Assembly: GCF_000732615.1 (NCBI RefSeq)
Contig: NZ_JPGL01000013.1
Span: 62,001-126,000, forward strand
From: Burkholderia paludis
GTDB taxonomy: Bacteria; Pseudomonadota; Gammaproteobacteria; Burkholderiales; Burkholderiaceae
Reading direction: 5' to 3'
Length of the DNA stretch: 64,000 nucleotides
In this document: positions 17,735 to 26,830 of the stretch, in pieces
Position numbering within the stretch: the first letter of the stretch is position 1
Layout of the letters: every line of letters starts with the position of its first letter
Program-made: the position numbers and the translations under genes
Notes under the pieces: model-generated
Told to the model about the DNA's origin: nothing
The model's input: only the letters and a program-made list of their open reading frames with translations
Databases searched by the model: none

Positions 17735-18883
17735 ATGCGGCTCTATGAAAAGTATTTCGCGCGACAGATCTACGTCACGTTCGTCTTCATCCTGTTCGCG
17801 TTCTCGGGCCTGTTCTTCTTCTTCGACCTGATCAACGAACTGAACTCGGTCGGCCACGGCAACTACAAGTTCGGCTACGCCGTGCTGCGCGTCGCGCTGC
17901 AGACGCCGTCGCGCTTCTACGAGATCATCCCGGTCGCCGCGCTGATCAGCGCGATCTACGTGTTCGCGCAGATGGCCGCGAACTCCGAATTCACGATCTT
18001 CCGCGTGTCGGGCCTCGCGACCAACCAGGCGTTGCGCTCGCTGCTGAAGATCGGCGTGCCGCTCGTGATCGTCACCTACCTGATCGGCGAATTCGTCGGC
18101 CCGTACGCCGACCAGCTGTCCGAGCGCGTGCGGCTGCAGGCGCTCGGGGCGTCGGTGTCGTCGAACTTCCAGTCGGGCGTGTGGGTGAAGGACACGCTCA
18201 CGGCACGCGACAACGGCGAGCAGGTCACGCGCTTCGTCAACGTCGGCAGCCTGTCGCCCGATTCGACGATCAGCAATGTCCGCATCTACGAATTCGACTC
18301 GAAATTCCAGCTGCGGAACGTGCGGATCGCACAAACGGGCCGCTACGAGCCGCCCGGCCACTGGCTGCTGACGGGCGTCACCGAAACCGAGCTGACGCCG
18401 ATCAAGCCGGTCGGCGGCCAGCCGGCCGATGCGCTGAATCCCGTCTACCGGTCGCAGCAGGTGTCCCTGCCCGAATACCGGCTGCGCTCCGACCTGACGC
18501 CGCAGATCCTGTCGGTGCTGCTCGTTTCGCCGGAGCGCATGTCGATCATCAACCTGTTCCGCTACATCCAGCACTTGCGCGAGAACCAGCAGGACACGCA
18601 GCGCTACGACATCGCGCTGTGGCGCAAGCTGCTGTATCCGTTCGCGGTGTTCGTGATGCTCGTGCTGTCGCTGCCGTTCGCATACCTGCACACGCGTGCG
18701 GGCGTGGTCGGCGTGAAGGTGTTTGGCGGCATCATGCTCGGCATGAGCTTCCAGCTCCTCAATACGCTGTTCTCGCACATCGGCACGCTGAACACGTGGC
18801 CGGCGCCGCTCACCGCCGCGACCCCGGGCCTCATCTATCTCGCGCTCGGCCTGTTCGCGCTCAAGTGGGTCGACCGGCACTGA
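17735..18883 (+). CDS. lptG: LPS export ABC transporter permease LptG
   Basis: A 382-residue partner of LptF with the same plan: two or three N-terminal helices starting YEKYFARQIYVTFVFILFAF, a periplasmic domain, and C-terminal helices. The LYPFAVFVMLVLSLPFAYLH segment holds the coupling region near residue 300. It starts three bases after the lptF stop. Together they form the transmembrane part of the Lpt machine. Confidence 0.95.
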   Translation: MRLYEKYFARQIYVTFVFILFAFSGLFFFFDLINELNSVGHGNYKFGYAVLRVALQTPSRFYEIIPVAALISAIYVFAQMAANSEFTIFRVSGLATNQALRSLLKIGVPLVIVTYLIGEFVGPYADQLSERVRLQALGASVSSNFQSGVWVKDTLTARDNGEQVTRFVNVGSLSPDSTISNVRIYEFDSKFQLRNVRIAQTGRYEPPGHWLLTGVTETELTPIKPVGGQPADALNPVYRSQQVSLPEYRLRSDLTPQILSVLLVSPERMSIINLFRYIQHLRENQQDTQRYDIALWRKLLYPFAVFVMLVLSLPFAYLHTRAGVVGVKVFGGIMLGMSFQLLNTLFSHIGTLNTWPAPLTAATPGLIYLALGLFALKWVDRH

Positions 18884-18910
18884 GCGCCGCGTCACGACGG
18901 AGGCTTCGAC

Positions 18911-19294
18911 ATGAGTTCGCACGGCATCGTCCTGTTCGGCCATGGCGCCCGCGATCCACGCTGGGCCGAGCCGTTCGAGCGGCTCGCCGCGCGGCTGCGC
19001 GTCGCCGGCTCCCCGGCGGCGCACGTGTCGCTCGCGTTCCTCGAACTGATGACGCCGTCGCTCGGTGACGCCGTGGCGGCGCAGGTCGCCGCCGGCTGCA
19101 CGCGCATCACCGTGGTGCCCGTATTCTTCGGCCAGGGCGGCCACGTCCGCCGCGACCTGCCGCAACTCGTCGACGCATGCCGCGCGGCGCATCCGGGCAT
19201 CGAGATCCGCTGCGCGACGGCGGTCGGCGAAGACGACGGCGTGCTCGACGCGGTCGCGCGCTACTGCATCGGCCAGATCGGCGGCGACGCGTAA
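18911..19294 (+). CDS. cbiX: Short-form sirohydrochlorin chelatase (CbiX/SirB-like)
   Basis: A 127-residue small chelatase (CbiX-S type, about half the length of a two-domain chelatase). Metal-binding histidines are H11 in LFGHGARDPRW and H78 in FGQGGHVRRDLP, with E45 between them. It inserts Co (for B12) or Fe (for siroheme) into sirohydrochlorin. It is convergent with cobA, whose product makes precorrin-2, and the nearby CysI needs siroheme, so an iron role here is plausible. It follows lptG by 27 bases and may be co-transcribed. Confidence 0.88.
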   Translation: MSSHGIVLFGHGARDPRWAEPFERLAARLRVAGSPAAHVSLAFLELMTPSLGDAVAAQVAAGCTRITVVPVFFGQGGHVRRDLPQLVDACRAAHPGIEIRCATAVGEDDGVLDAVARYCIGQIGGDA

Positions 19295-19321
19295 AACGAC
19301 GCAGCCACAGCCCCCAAAGAC

Positions 19322-19350
19322 AAAGCGCCGGCTTCCGCCGGCGCTTTTTT
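19322..19350. terminator. Terminator between cbiX and cobA
   Basis: A 9-bp stem AGCGCCGGC (19324-19332) with GCCGGCGCT (19337-19345), a TTCC loop and six T. The weak A tract on the left makes it mainly a plus-strand terminator. Confidence 0.85.
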
Positions 19351-19376
19351 CGTTCCGGACGACGGCCGGCGCCCGC

Positions 19377-20126
19377 TCAGGCGGCGTCCCGCATCCGGTC
19401 GACCTTCCCGGCCTGCCCGGCGCGTTCGGCGAACGCTTCGCCGATCATCAGCAGGCTCGGCTCCGCGGGATCGAGCCACGCCTGCGCGTCACCCGCCGCC
19501 ATCTGCGCGAGCGTCAGCGTCAGCGAGCGCTCGCGCGCGGTGCTGCACGCCTCGACGATCGCCACGGGCGTCGCCGGCGCACGGCCGGCGTCGATCAGTT
19601 CCTGCGCGATGCCGGGCGCGCTGTCGCGGCCCATGTAGTAGACGATCGAATCGGCGCGCGCGGCTTCGCGGATGTCGTCGCTGCCCGGCGCGCGGCTGTG
19701 CGTCGCGAACGCGACGCTGCGCGACACGCCGCGCAACGTCAGCGAACGCTTCAGCGTCGCCGCGCCAGCCAGCGCCGCGGTGATGCCCGGCACGACCTCG
19801 TAGTCGATGCCGGCCGCCTCGAGCGCACGCATTTCCTCCTCCGCGCGGCCGAACAGCATCGGATCGCCGCCCTTGAGCCGCACGACGCACGCGTGCTCCT
19901 GCGCCGCATCGACGATCTGCTTGTTGATGAAATGCTGCGCGGTCGAGCGCTGCCCGCAGCGCTTGCCGACCGCGATCCGGCGCGCGTTCGGCGCGTAGTC
20001 GAGCATCGCGGGCTCGACGAGCGCGTCGTGCAGCACGACGTCGGCCTGCGCGAGCAGGCGCGCGCCGCGCACCGTGATGAGGTCGGCCGCGCCCGGCCCT
20101 GCTCCGATCAGATACACCTTGCCCAT
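19377..20126 (-). CDS. cobA: Uroporphyrinogen-III C-methyltransferase (SUMT)
   Basis: A 249-residue SAM-dependent enzyme converting uroporphyrinogen III to precorrin-2. It has GAGPG (8-12), the ADVVLHDALV block, VRLKGGDPMLFGR (about 82-94), EVVPGITAALAGAA and a late VYYMGRDSAP block. It stands alone rather than fused to a precorrin-2 dehydrogenase/ferrochelatase as in CysG. Being last in the sulfate reduction operon, it most likely feeds siroheme for the sulfite reductase at 23922. Confidence 0.93.
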   Translation of the reverse strand: MGKVYLIGAGPGAADLITVRGARLLAQADVVLHDALVEPAMLDYAPNARRIAVGKRCGQRSTAQHFINKQIVDAAQEHACVVRLKGGDPMLFGRAEEEMRALEAAGIDYEVVPGITAALAGAATLKRSLTLRGVSRSVAFATHSRAPGSDDIREAARADSIVYYMGRDSAPGIAQELIDAGRAPATPVAIVEACSTARERSLTLTLAQMAAGDAQAWLDPAEPSLLMIGEAFAERAGQAGKVDRMRDAA

Positions 20127-20210
20127 GTTTGTCGCTTCGCTTGGTCCCTGCGAACGGCTGGTCCGGCGCGCGCCGCCCGTGGCGGCGCGGCTTGCCGCGC
20201 AGATTGACGA

Positions 20211-21527
20211 TTACGCCGAGAACGCGCGGATCATGCCCGCGGCGACCGTGTGGTGCGTCGCCTCGTCGATCAGCACGAACGCGCCCGTGCCCGGATGCGC
20301 GTCGTACGTATCGCAGACGATCGGCTTCTGCAGCGTCAACTCGACGCGGCCGATGTCGTTCATCTTCAGGTCGTGGCGATCGGTCGCGTGCGACAGCGTA
20401 TGCACGTCGAGCACCTGCTTGACGCCGCCGATCTTCGCGAACACCGTGCTGGTGGTCTGCTTCAACAGGTACTTGCGCTGCGGCGACAGCGGCGTCTCGT
20501 CGAACCAGCACAGATCGGCCTCGAGCTTCTTCGCCGGCGCAACCGGCTCGGCGGCCGTGACGAACATGTCGCCGCGCGACACGTCGACGTCTTCCGCGAG
20601 GCGGATCGTCACGGCCTGGCCCGCGAATGCGTGCGCGATCGACGCGGTGCCGCCCGGCACCGGCGCGACGATCTCGGCGACCGTCGCGGTGCGGTTCGAC
20701 GGCAGCACGACGATCTCGTCGCCGAGCTTCACTTCACCCGATTCGATACGGCCCATGTAGCCGCGGAAATCGTCGGCCGAGCTGCCGTCCTGGCGCGCGA
20801 CCCACTGCACCGGGAAGCGCAGCGCGTCATGCGCCTGCGTCTCGACCGTCAGCGATTCGAGCACGTCGAGGAGCGGCTCGCCCGCGTACCACGGCATGCG
20901 CTCGCTCGCGCCGACGATGTTGTCGCCCTTCAGCGCCGACACCGGCACGAAACGCACGTCGGCCAGGCCGAGCTGCTTCGCGAGCGCGACGTACGCATCG
21001 CGGATCTCGTTGAAGCGCGCTTCGCTGTAGTCGACGAGGTCCATCTTGTTGATCGCGACGATCACGTGCTGCAGCGCGAGCAGCTTGACGATCGCGCTGT
21101 GACGCTTGGTCTGCGGCAGCAGGTCCGCGACGCCGTTCTCGACCGTCACGCGCGTTGCGTCGATCAGGATGATCGCTGCATGGGCGGTCGATGCGCCCGT
21201 CACCATGTTGCGCGTGTACTGCTCGTGACCCGGCGTGTCGGCGATGATGAACTTGCGCTTCGCGGTCGCGAAGTAGCGGTATGCGACGTCGATCGTGATG
21301 CCCTGCTCGCGCTCGGCCTCGAGGCCGTCCGTCAGCAGCGCGAGGTCGAGCTCGTCGCCGACGGTGCGCTTGTTCTTCGCGCGCGACAGCGCGGACAGCT
21401 GGTCGGACAGCACCGCCTTGCTGTCGTACAGCAGGCGGCCGATCAGCGTGCTCTTGCCGTCGTCGACGCTGCCCGCGGTGATGAAGCGCAACACGCCGAG
21501 GTCTTCGGTGTTCTCGATGATGCTCAT
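20211..21527 (-). CDS. cysN: Sulfate adenylyltransferase, GTPase subunit
   Basis: A 438-residue EF-Tu-like GTPase. G1 is GSVDDGKS (19-26), G3 is DTPGHEQY and G4 is NKMDLV. It powers ATP sulfurylase activity of CysD by GTP hydrolysis. It has no APS kinase extension, unlike CysNC fusions. That fits with a downstream reductase that uses APS directly. It starts 22 bases after cysD. Confidence 0.95.
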   Translation of the reverse strand: MSIIENTEDLGVLRFITAGSVDDGKSTLIGRLLYDSKAVLSDQLSALSRAKNKRTVGDELDLALLTDGLEAEREQGITIDVAYRYFATAKRKFIIADTPGHEQYTRNMVTGASTAHAAIILIDATRVTVENGVADLLPQTKRHSAIVKLLALQHVIVAINKMDLVDYSEARFNEIRDAYVALAKQLGLADVRFVPVSALKGDNIVGASERMPWYAGEPLLDVLESLTVETQAHDALRFPVQWVARQDGSSADDFRGYMGRIESGEVKLGDEIVVLPSNRTATVAEIVAPVPGGTASIAHAFAGQAVTIRLAEDVDVSRGDMFVTAAEPVAPAKKLEADLCWFDETPLSPQRKYLLKQTTSTVFAKIGGVKQVLDVHTLSHATDRHDLKMNDIGRVELTLQKPIVCDTYDAHPGTGAFVLIDEATHHTVAAGMIRAFSA

Positions 21528-21549
21528 GATGTGAATGTCCTCGTGTGCT

Positions 21550-22512
21550 TCAGAAATAACCTTGCTTCTTGCGCTGCTCCATCGCGGCTTCGGAGGCCTG
21601 GTCGTCCATCCGCGTCGCGCCGCGCTCGGTGATCTCGGTCACCGCTGTCTCGGCGATGATCTTCTCGACGTCGTCCGCGTCGCTCTCGACCGGGCACGTG
21701 CAGCTGATGTCGCCGACCGTGCGGAAGCGCACCTGCGCGAACTCGCTCGTCTCGCCGTCGCGCATCGGTGTCAGCGGCGTGACCGGCACGAGCAGCCCGT
21801 TGCGGCGCACGATCTCGCGCTGGTGCGCGTAATAGATCGACGGCAGTTCGAGGTTTTCGCGCGCGATGTACTGCCACACGTCAAGCTCGGTCCAGTTCGA
21901 GATCGGGAACACGCGCAGGTGCTCGCCCTTGTGCAGGCGCGCGTTGTACAGGCTCCACAGTTCCGGGCGCTGCGCCTTCGGGTCCCACTGGCCGAATTCG
22001 TCGCGGAACGAGAAGATGCGCTCCTTCGCCCGCGCCTTCTCTTCGTCGCGGCGCGCGCCGCCGATCAGCGCGGTGTAGCCGTGCGCCTCGATCGTCTCGA
22101 GCAGCGTGACGGCCTGCGCGGCATTGCGCGAATCGGTCTCGCGGCGCAGCACGACCGTGCCGCGCTTGATCGAATCCTCGACGTGGCCGACGACCAGCTC
22201 GGCGCCGAGCTCCTGCGCGCGGCGATCGCGGAAATCGATCACTTCCCGGTAGTTGTGGCCCGTGTCGATGTGCACGAGCGGGAACGGCAGCGTCGTCTTG
22301 CGGTTCGCGCCGAGGCCGAACGCCTTAAGGGCCAGATGCAGCACGACGACCGAATCCTTGCCGCCCGAGAACAACAGCGCCGGCTTGCTGCATTCGGCGA
22401 CCAGTTCGCGCAGGATGTGGATCGACTCGGCTTCGAGCCAGTCGAGGTGGCCCATGCGGCTGTCGGCACCGGCGGGCGGGGCAAAGGCGGATTGCTCGAG
22501 CGTCGTGCTCAT
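21550..22512 (-). CDS. cysD: Sulfate adenylyltransferase, catalytic subunit
   Basis: A 320-residue PAPS-reductase-fold enzyme that adenylates sulfate. It has HLDWLEAESIHILREL at the N terminus, the PP-loop LLFSGGKDSVVVLHLA (about 45-60), PFPLVHIDTGHNY, ALIGGARRDEEKARAKER and the ISNWTELDVWQYI block. It is co-oriented with cysN and cysH. Confidence 0.96.
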   Translation of the reverse strand: MSTTLEQSAFAPPAGADSRMGHLDWLEAESIHILRELVAECSKPALLFSGGKDSVVVLHLALKAFGLGANRKTTLPFPLVHIDTGHNYREVIDFRDRRAQELGAELVVGHVEDSIKRGTVVLRRETDSRNAAQAVTLLETIEAHGYTALIGGARRDEEKARAKERIFSFRDEFGQWDPKAQRPELWSLYNARLHKGEHLRVFPISNWTELDVWQYIARENLELPSIYYAHQREIVRRNGLLVPVTPLTPMRDGETSEFAQVRFRTVGDISCTCPVESDADDVEKIIAETAVTEITERGATRMDDQASEAAMEQRKKQGYF

Positions 22513-22592
22513 GGTTTCAGTCCTTCTCTTCCGGGTTCGTGCCGCCCGCGGTCTGTCGCTGGCGGCGCAATATTCAGTTTTTTGTCAGGCTT

Positions 22593-23342
22593 TCAGTGTG
22601 CGGCGCCGGCCTCGGCGGTCGCGGGAAGCGGCGTGATCGTGATGTGCAGGCCGCATTCCTTCGTGTCGCGCGATTCCCACCACCAGCGGCCCGCGCGGCT
22701 GTCCTCGCCGGGGCGGATCGCCCGCGTGCAGGGCTCGCAGCCGATGCTCGGGTAGCCGCGTGCGTGCAGCGGGTTCACCGGCACGTCGAACGCCTCAAGG
22801 TACGCCCATACGTCGCTTTCGGTCCAGTCGGCGAGCGGATTGTACTTCGCGATCCCGCGCGCTTCGTCCTGTTCTTCCTCGTGCAGCTCCGCCCGCGTGA
22901 CCGACTGCTCGCGGCGCTGGCCCGTGACCCATCCGCCGACGTCGGCCAGCGCGCGATTCAGCGGCTCGACCTTGCGGATGTGGCAGCACGACTTGCGCAG
23001 CTCGACGCTCTCGTAGAACGCGTTCAGGCCGTGCTCGGCGACGTACCTGTCGATCGCGTCCTGCTGCGGGTGGAACTGCTCGATCTCGTAGCCGTAACGC
23101 TCGCGCACGCGATCGATCATGCCCAGCGTTTCCGCATGCAGGCGGCCGGTGTTCAGCGAGAAGATGCCGATCGGCACGCCTTTCGACAGGATCGCGTGCG
23201 TCAGCAGCATGTCTTCCGCCGCGAGGCTGCTCGCGAACTTCACGCGCTCGTGACGCTCGCCGATCTGCGCGAGCAACGCGTCGAGGCGCTCGACCTTCGC
23301 GGCAAGCTCCGGCGTCAGCACGGTGGCGGTCGCGGCGCTCAT
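22593..23342 (-). CDS. cysH: Adenylyl-sulfate (APS) reductase, thioredoxin-dependent
   Basis: A 249-residue assimilatory reductase. Two cysteine pairs, CC in KSCCHIRKVEP (119-120) and CEPC in GCEPCTRA (202 and 205), mark the [4Fe-4S] APS-reductase type. PAPS reductases such as E. coli CysH lack these pairs. The catalytic KECGLH motif is near the C terminus (C230). It reduces APS to sulfite using thioredoxin. The start overlaps the DUF934 stop by 4 bases. The symbol follows usual Burkholderia annotation even though the substrate is APS. Confidence 0.95.
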   Translation of the reverse strand: MSAATATVLTPELAAKVERLDALLAQIGERHERVKFASSLAAEDMLLTHAILSKGVPIGIFSLNTGRLHAETLGMIDRVRERYGYEIEQFHPQQDAIDRYVAEHGLNAFYESVELRKSCCHIRKVEPLNRALADVGGWVTGQRREQSVTRAELHEEEQDEARGIAKYNPLADWTESDVWAYLEAFDVPVNPLHARGYPSIGCEPCTRAIRPGEDSRAGRWWWESRDTKECGLHITITPLPATAEAGAAH

Positions 23343-23896
23343 GCGCTCACCTTGGCGCTGGGCGCCGCCCCGTCGGCCGCGGTGGCGCGGCGGCGAAACA
23401 GCGGCGCCGGCTCGTCGAACGCGCCCTGGTAGCGCTGCGTGAATTCCGTGAACGCGTTCAGCGCGTCGTGGATGTCCTTGTCGGCGCGCACCGCGAATGC
23501 GTCGAAGCCGCAACGCGACATGTACAGCAGTTGGTCGCGCAGCACGTCGCCGATCGCGCGCAGCTCGCCCGTCCAGCCGTGGCGCTCGCGCAACAGGCGC
23601 GCGATGCTGTAGCCGCGGCCGTCCGCGAAGCGCGGAAAGTCGACCGCGACGAGCGAAATCGCGCCGAAATCGGCCGCGAGATCGGCCGGCTCGCTGTCCG
23701 GAGCGAGCCAGACGCCGAGTTCGTCCTTCGTCTTCGCGGCGACGAGCGCCGCGCGCTCGGCCTGCCACCACGCGAGCGGCACCAGTACCTTGCCGGCCGG
23801 CAGCGCATCGACCGCGGGCAGCGCACCGTCTTCCGCCGCGCGCACGACCTGCCATGCATCGTCGATCACTGCGCGGTTCTTGATAATCGAAGCCAT
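23339..23896 (-). CDS. DUF934 family protein, sulfate assimilation operon
   Basis: A 185-residue DUF934 protein. Family features are IIKNRAVIDDAW at the start, VLVPLAWWQAER near 38, LVAVDFPRFADGRGYSIARLLR (about 82-103), GELRAIGDVLRDQLLYMSRCGFDAF. It is found almost always between sulfite reductase and APS/PAPS reductase genes, and is thought to assist sulfite reduction, but no biochemical activity is established. Its stop overlaps cysH by 4 bases and it lies 25 bases after cysI. Confidence 0.9.
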   Translation of the reverse strand: MASIIKNRAVIDDAWQVVRAAEDGALPAVDALPAGKVLVPLAWWQAERAALVAAKTKDELGVWLAPDSEPADLAADFGAISLVAVDFPRFADGRGYSIARLLRERHGWTGELRAIGDVLRDQLLYMSRCGFDAFAVRADKDIHDALNAFTEFTQRYQGAFDEPAPLFRRRATAADGAAPSAKVSA

Positions 23897-23921
23897 CTGC
23901 TAATTCCTTCTACCCGGTTGG

Positions 23922-25601
23922 TTACGCGTTCACCGCCTGGCGCGCCGCATAGACGCGCTCCTTGAACGGCGTGAGGCCGATGCGGTCGTACGTGTCGACG
24001 AAGCGCTCGCCGTCGACGCGCGATTCGACGAACGTGTCGATCAGCTTCGCGATGACGTCCGGCACTTCCTCCGCCGAGAACGACGGCCCGATCACGCGGC
24101 CCAGGCGCGCGCCGTTGCGACCCGTGCCCTGCTCGCCGCCGAGCGACACCTGATACCACTCCGCGCCGTCCTTGTCGACGCCGAGGATGCCGATGTTGCC
24201 GACGTGGTGGTGACCGCACGAGTTCATGCAACCGGAAATGTTCAGCGACAGGTCGCCGAGATCGTATACGTAGTCGAGATCGTCGAAGCGCTGCTGGATC
24301 GCCAGCGCGATCGGGATCGACTTCGCGTTCGCGAGCGAGCAGAAGTCGCCGCCCGGGCACGCGATGATGTCGGTCAGCAGGCCGACGTTCGGCGTGGCGA
24401 AACCGGCCGCCTTCGCCTTTTCCCACACGGCGAACAGGTCGCGCTTCTTGACGTTCGCGAGGATCAGGTTCTGCTCGTGCGACACGCGCAGCTCGCCGAG
24501 CGAGTAGGCGTCGGCCCAGTCCGCCACCTGTTCCATCTGCTGGTCGGTCGCGTCGCCCGGGGCCACGCGGTGATCCTTCAGCGACAGCGTGACGGCCGCA
24601 TAGCCGGCCACCTTGTGCGGCGCGACGTTACGCTCGACCCAGCGCGCGAACGCCTTGTTCTCGAGCAGATGCTGCTCGAACGATGCGTCGGTGTCGGCCA
24701 GCTTCTCGTATACGGGCGGCTGGAAGTACTGCGACACGCGATCGACCTCCGCCTGCGTGAGCGTCGACGGGCCGTCCTTCAGGTGTTGCCACTCTTCCTC
24801 GACCTGCTGCGCGAACTTCGCGGGCGACAGCGCCTTCACGAGGATCTTGATGCGCGCCTTGTACAGGTTGTCGCGGCGGCCGTAGCGGTTGTACACGCGC
24901 AGCACGGCTTCGCAGTAGGTGAGCAGGTGCTGCCACGGCAGGTCTTCCTTGATCACCGCGCCGATGATCGGCGTACGGCCGAGGCCGCCGCCCGCGAGGA
25001 TGCTCGCGACCACCTCGCCCTGCGCGTTCTTCTTCAGGTAGACGCCGAGATCGTGGATCTGCACGGCCGCGCGGTCGTCCCTGGAGCCCGACACGGCGAT
25101 CTTGAACTTGCGCGGCAGCCACGCGAATTCGGGATGGAACGTCGACCACTGGCGCAGGATTTCCGACCACGGACGCGGATCGATCTCCTCGTCCTGGGCG
25201 ACGCCCGCGAACTGGTCGGCCGTGATGTTGCGGATGCAGTTGCCCGAGGTCTGGATGCCGTGCATCTGCACCGACGCGAGCTTCGCGAGGATCTCGGGCG
25301 TCTCTTCCAGCTGGATCCAGTTGAACTGGATGTTCGAGCGGGTCGAGAAATGGCCGTAGCCGCGATCGTGTTCGCGGGCGATGCGCGCCAGCATCCGGAG
25401 CTGGTCGCTGCGCAGGTTGCCGTACGGAATCGCGATGCGGTGCATATATGCGTGGCGCTGCATGTACAGGCCGTTCTGCAGGCGCAGCGGACGGAACTCG
25501 TCTTCGCTCAGCTCGCCCGACAGCCGGCGGCGCACCTGATCGCGGTACTGCGCGACACGTTCGTCGACGATCGTCTGGTCGTATTGGTCGTACTGATACA
25601 T
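23922..25601 (-). CDS. cysI: Sulfite reductase, siroheme/4Fe-4S subunit (nitrite/sulfite reductase family)
   Basis: A 559-residue siroheme enzyme reducing sulfite to sulfide. The coupled cluster-siroheme cysteines are C415 and C421 (CPGGDFC) and C458 and C462 (CMNSC). Substrate and siroheme residues are in YGHFSTRSNIQFNWI (about 82-96) and TSGNCIRN (118-125). No flavoprotein CysJ is adjacent, so the electron donor is probably ferredoxin or a separate reductase. It is the first gene of the operon, divergent from cysB. Confidence 0.94.
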   Translation of the reverse strand: MYQYDQYDQTIVDERVAQYRDQVRRRLSGELSEDEFRPLRLQNGLYMQRHAYMHRIAIPYGNLRSDQLRMLARIAREHDRGYGHFSTRSNIQFNWIQLEETPEILAKLASVQMHGIQTSGNCIRNITADQFAGVAQDEEIDPRPWSEILRQWSTFHPEFAWLPRKFKIAVSGSRDDRAAVQIHDLGVYLKKNAQGEVVASILAGGGLGRTPIIGAVIKEDLPWQHLLTYCEAVLRVYNRYGRRDNLYKARIKILVKALSPAKFAQQVEEEWQHLKDGPSTLTQAEVDRVSQYFQPPVYEKLADTDASFEQHLLENKAFARWVERNVAPHKVAGYAAVTLSLKDHRVAPGDATDQQMEQVADWADAYSLGELRVSHEQNLILANVKKRDLFAVWEKAKAAGFATPNVGLLTDIIACPGGDFCSLANAKSIPIALAIQQRFDDLDYVYDLGDLSLNISGCMNSCGHHHVGNIGILGVDKDGAEWYQVSLGGEQGTGRNGARLGRVIGPSFSAEEVPDVIAKLIDTFVESRVDGERFVDTYDRIGLTPFKERVYAARQAVNA

Positions 25602-25815
25602 TCGGGGACCCCAGGGTTTTCGTGGTGACCGCGCGACGTCCTAGCCACGTCGCGCCCGAATCTCCGTTCCGCCGTCACCGCCGCCAACCACTGCCGGGTG
25701 GATTGCTAATGACGAAAACAGATATCCATATTTGAAAAACTCCGGTGAATCGTAATAAACTCGCCTTATATTTCAAACGACTAAAAAATTCTGTTGATAT
25801 GCGGAAGGGTTATAA
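25602..25815. promoter_or_regulatory. Divergent cysI/cysB control region, likely CysB operator
   Basis: A 214-bp gap between divergent cysI and cysB. The cysB-proximal 100 bases (25706-25810) are strikingly AT-rich for this genome, with repeated TTATA-type half sites (in CCTTATATTTC and GGGTTATAAATG). CysB-family sites are long AT-rich imperfect repeats, so activation of cysI and autocontrol of cysB from here is likely. Exact promoter positions are not assigned. Confidence 0.6.
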
Positions 25816-26757
25816 ATGAACCTGCACCAATTTCGCTTCGTGCGCGAGGCCGTCCGGCAGAATTTCAATCTCACCGAGGCCGCGAAGGCGCTCTACACGT
25901 CGCAACCGGGGGTATCGAAGGCGATCATCGAGCTCGAGGACGAGCTGGGCGTGGAGATCTTCACGCGGCACGGCAAGCGCGTGCGCTCGCTCACCGAGCC
26001 GGGCCGGATCATCCTCGCGTCGGTCGAGCGGATTCTCCAGGAGGTTGAAAGCCTTAAAAGGGTCGGGAAAGATTATGCCGCGCAAGACCAGGGCAACCTG
26101 ACCATCGCGGCCACCCACACGCAGGCCCGCTACTCGCTGCCGGCCGCGATCGCCGAGTTCAAGAAGCGCTTCCCGAAGGTTCACCTGTCGATCCTGCAGG
26201 GCAGCCCGACGCAGGTAGCCGAGATGGTGATCCATGACCAGGCCGATCTCGCGATCGCCACCGAGGCGATCTCCGACTATAAGGAGCTCGTGTCGCTGCC
26301 CTGCTTCCAGTGGCATCACGCGGCCGTCGTGCCGGCCGACCACCCGTTGCTCGAACGCAAGCCGCCGACGCTCGACGATCTCGCGCAGTACCCGCTGATC
26401 ACCTACGACGATGCGTTCGCGGGCCGCAAGAAGATCAACCATGCGTTCGCGCTGCGCGGGCTGTCGCCGGACATCGTCCTCGAGGCGATCGACGCCGACG
26501 TGATCAAGACCTACGTCGAACTCGGCCTCGGCGTCGGGATCATGGCCGACATCGCGTTCAATCCCGAGCGCGACCGCAGCCTGCGGCTCATCCCGGTCGG
26601 CCACCTGTTCGGCAGCAACGTGACGCGCGTCGCGCTCAAGCAGGGCGCCTATCTGCGCAGCTATGTGTATACGCTCGTCGAACTGCTGTCGCCGACGCTG
26701 AACCGCAAGCTGATCGAGCAGGCGCTCAAGGGCGAATCCGAATCGTACGAGCTTTGA
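25816..26757 (+). CDS. cysB: LysR-type regulator of cysteine synthesis CysB
   Basis: A 313-residue CysB-family regulator. The winged helix-turn-helix is at about residues 19-38 (NLTEAAKALYTSQPGVSKAI), followed by the CysB hallmark HGKRVRSLTEPG. The effector domain has AATHTQARYSLP (about 99-110), a loop binding sulfate/acetylserine in homologues, and ITYDDAFAGR. It should activate the divergent sulfate assimilation operon under sulfur limitation, with O-acetylserine or N-acetylserine as inducer. The start has GGAAGGG nearby. Confidence 0.95.
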   Translation: MNLHQFRFVREAVRQNFNLTEAAKALYTSQPGVSKAIIELEDELGVEIFTRHGKRVRSLTEPGRIILASVERILQEVESLKRVGKDYAAQDQGNLTIAATHTQARYSLPAAIAEFKKRFPKVHLSILQGSPTQVAEMVIHDQADLAIATEAISDYKELVSLPCFQWHHAAVVPADHPLLERKPPTLDDLAQYPLITYDDAFAGRKKINHAFALRGLSPDIVLEAIDADVIKTYVELGLGVGIMADIAFNPERDRSLRLIPVGHLFGSNVTRVALKQGAYLRSYVYTLVELLSPTLNRKLIEQALKGESESYEL

Positions 26758-26830
26758 CCGGCGTGTATAAACGCAGGGGCGCCGGCTTCCCGTTCGGCGT
26801 CCTGTTCCGCTGCCCGACGGAGATTCCCGC

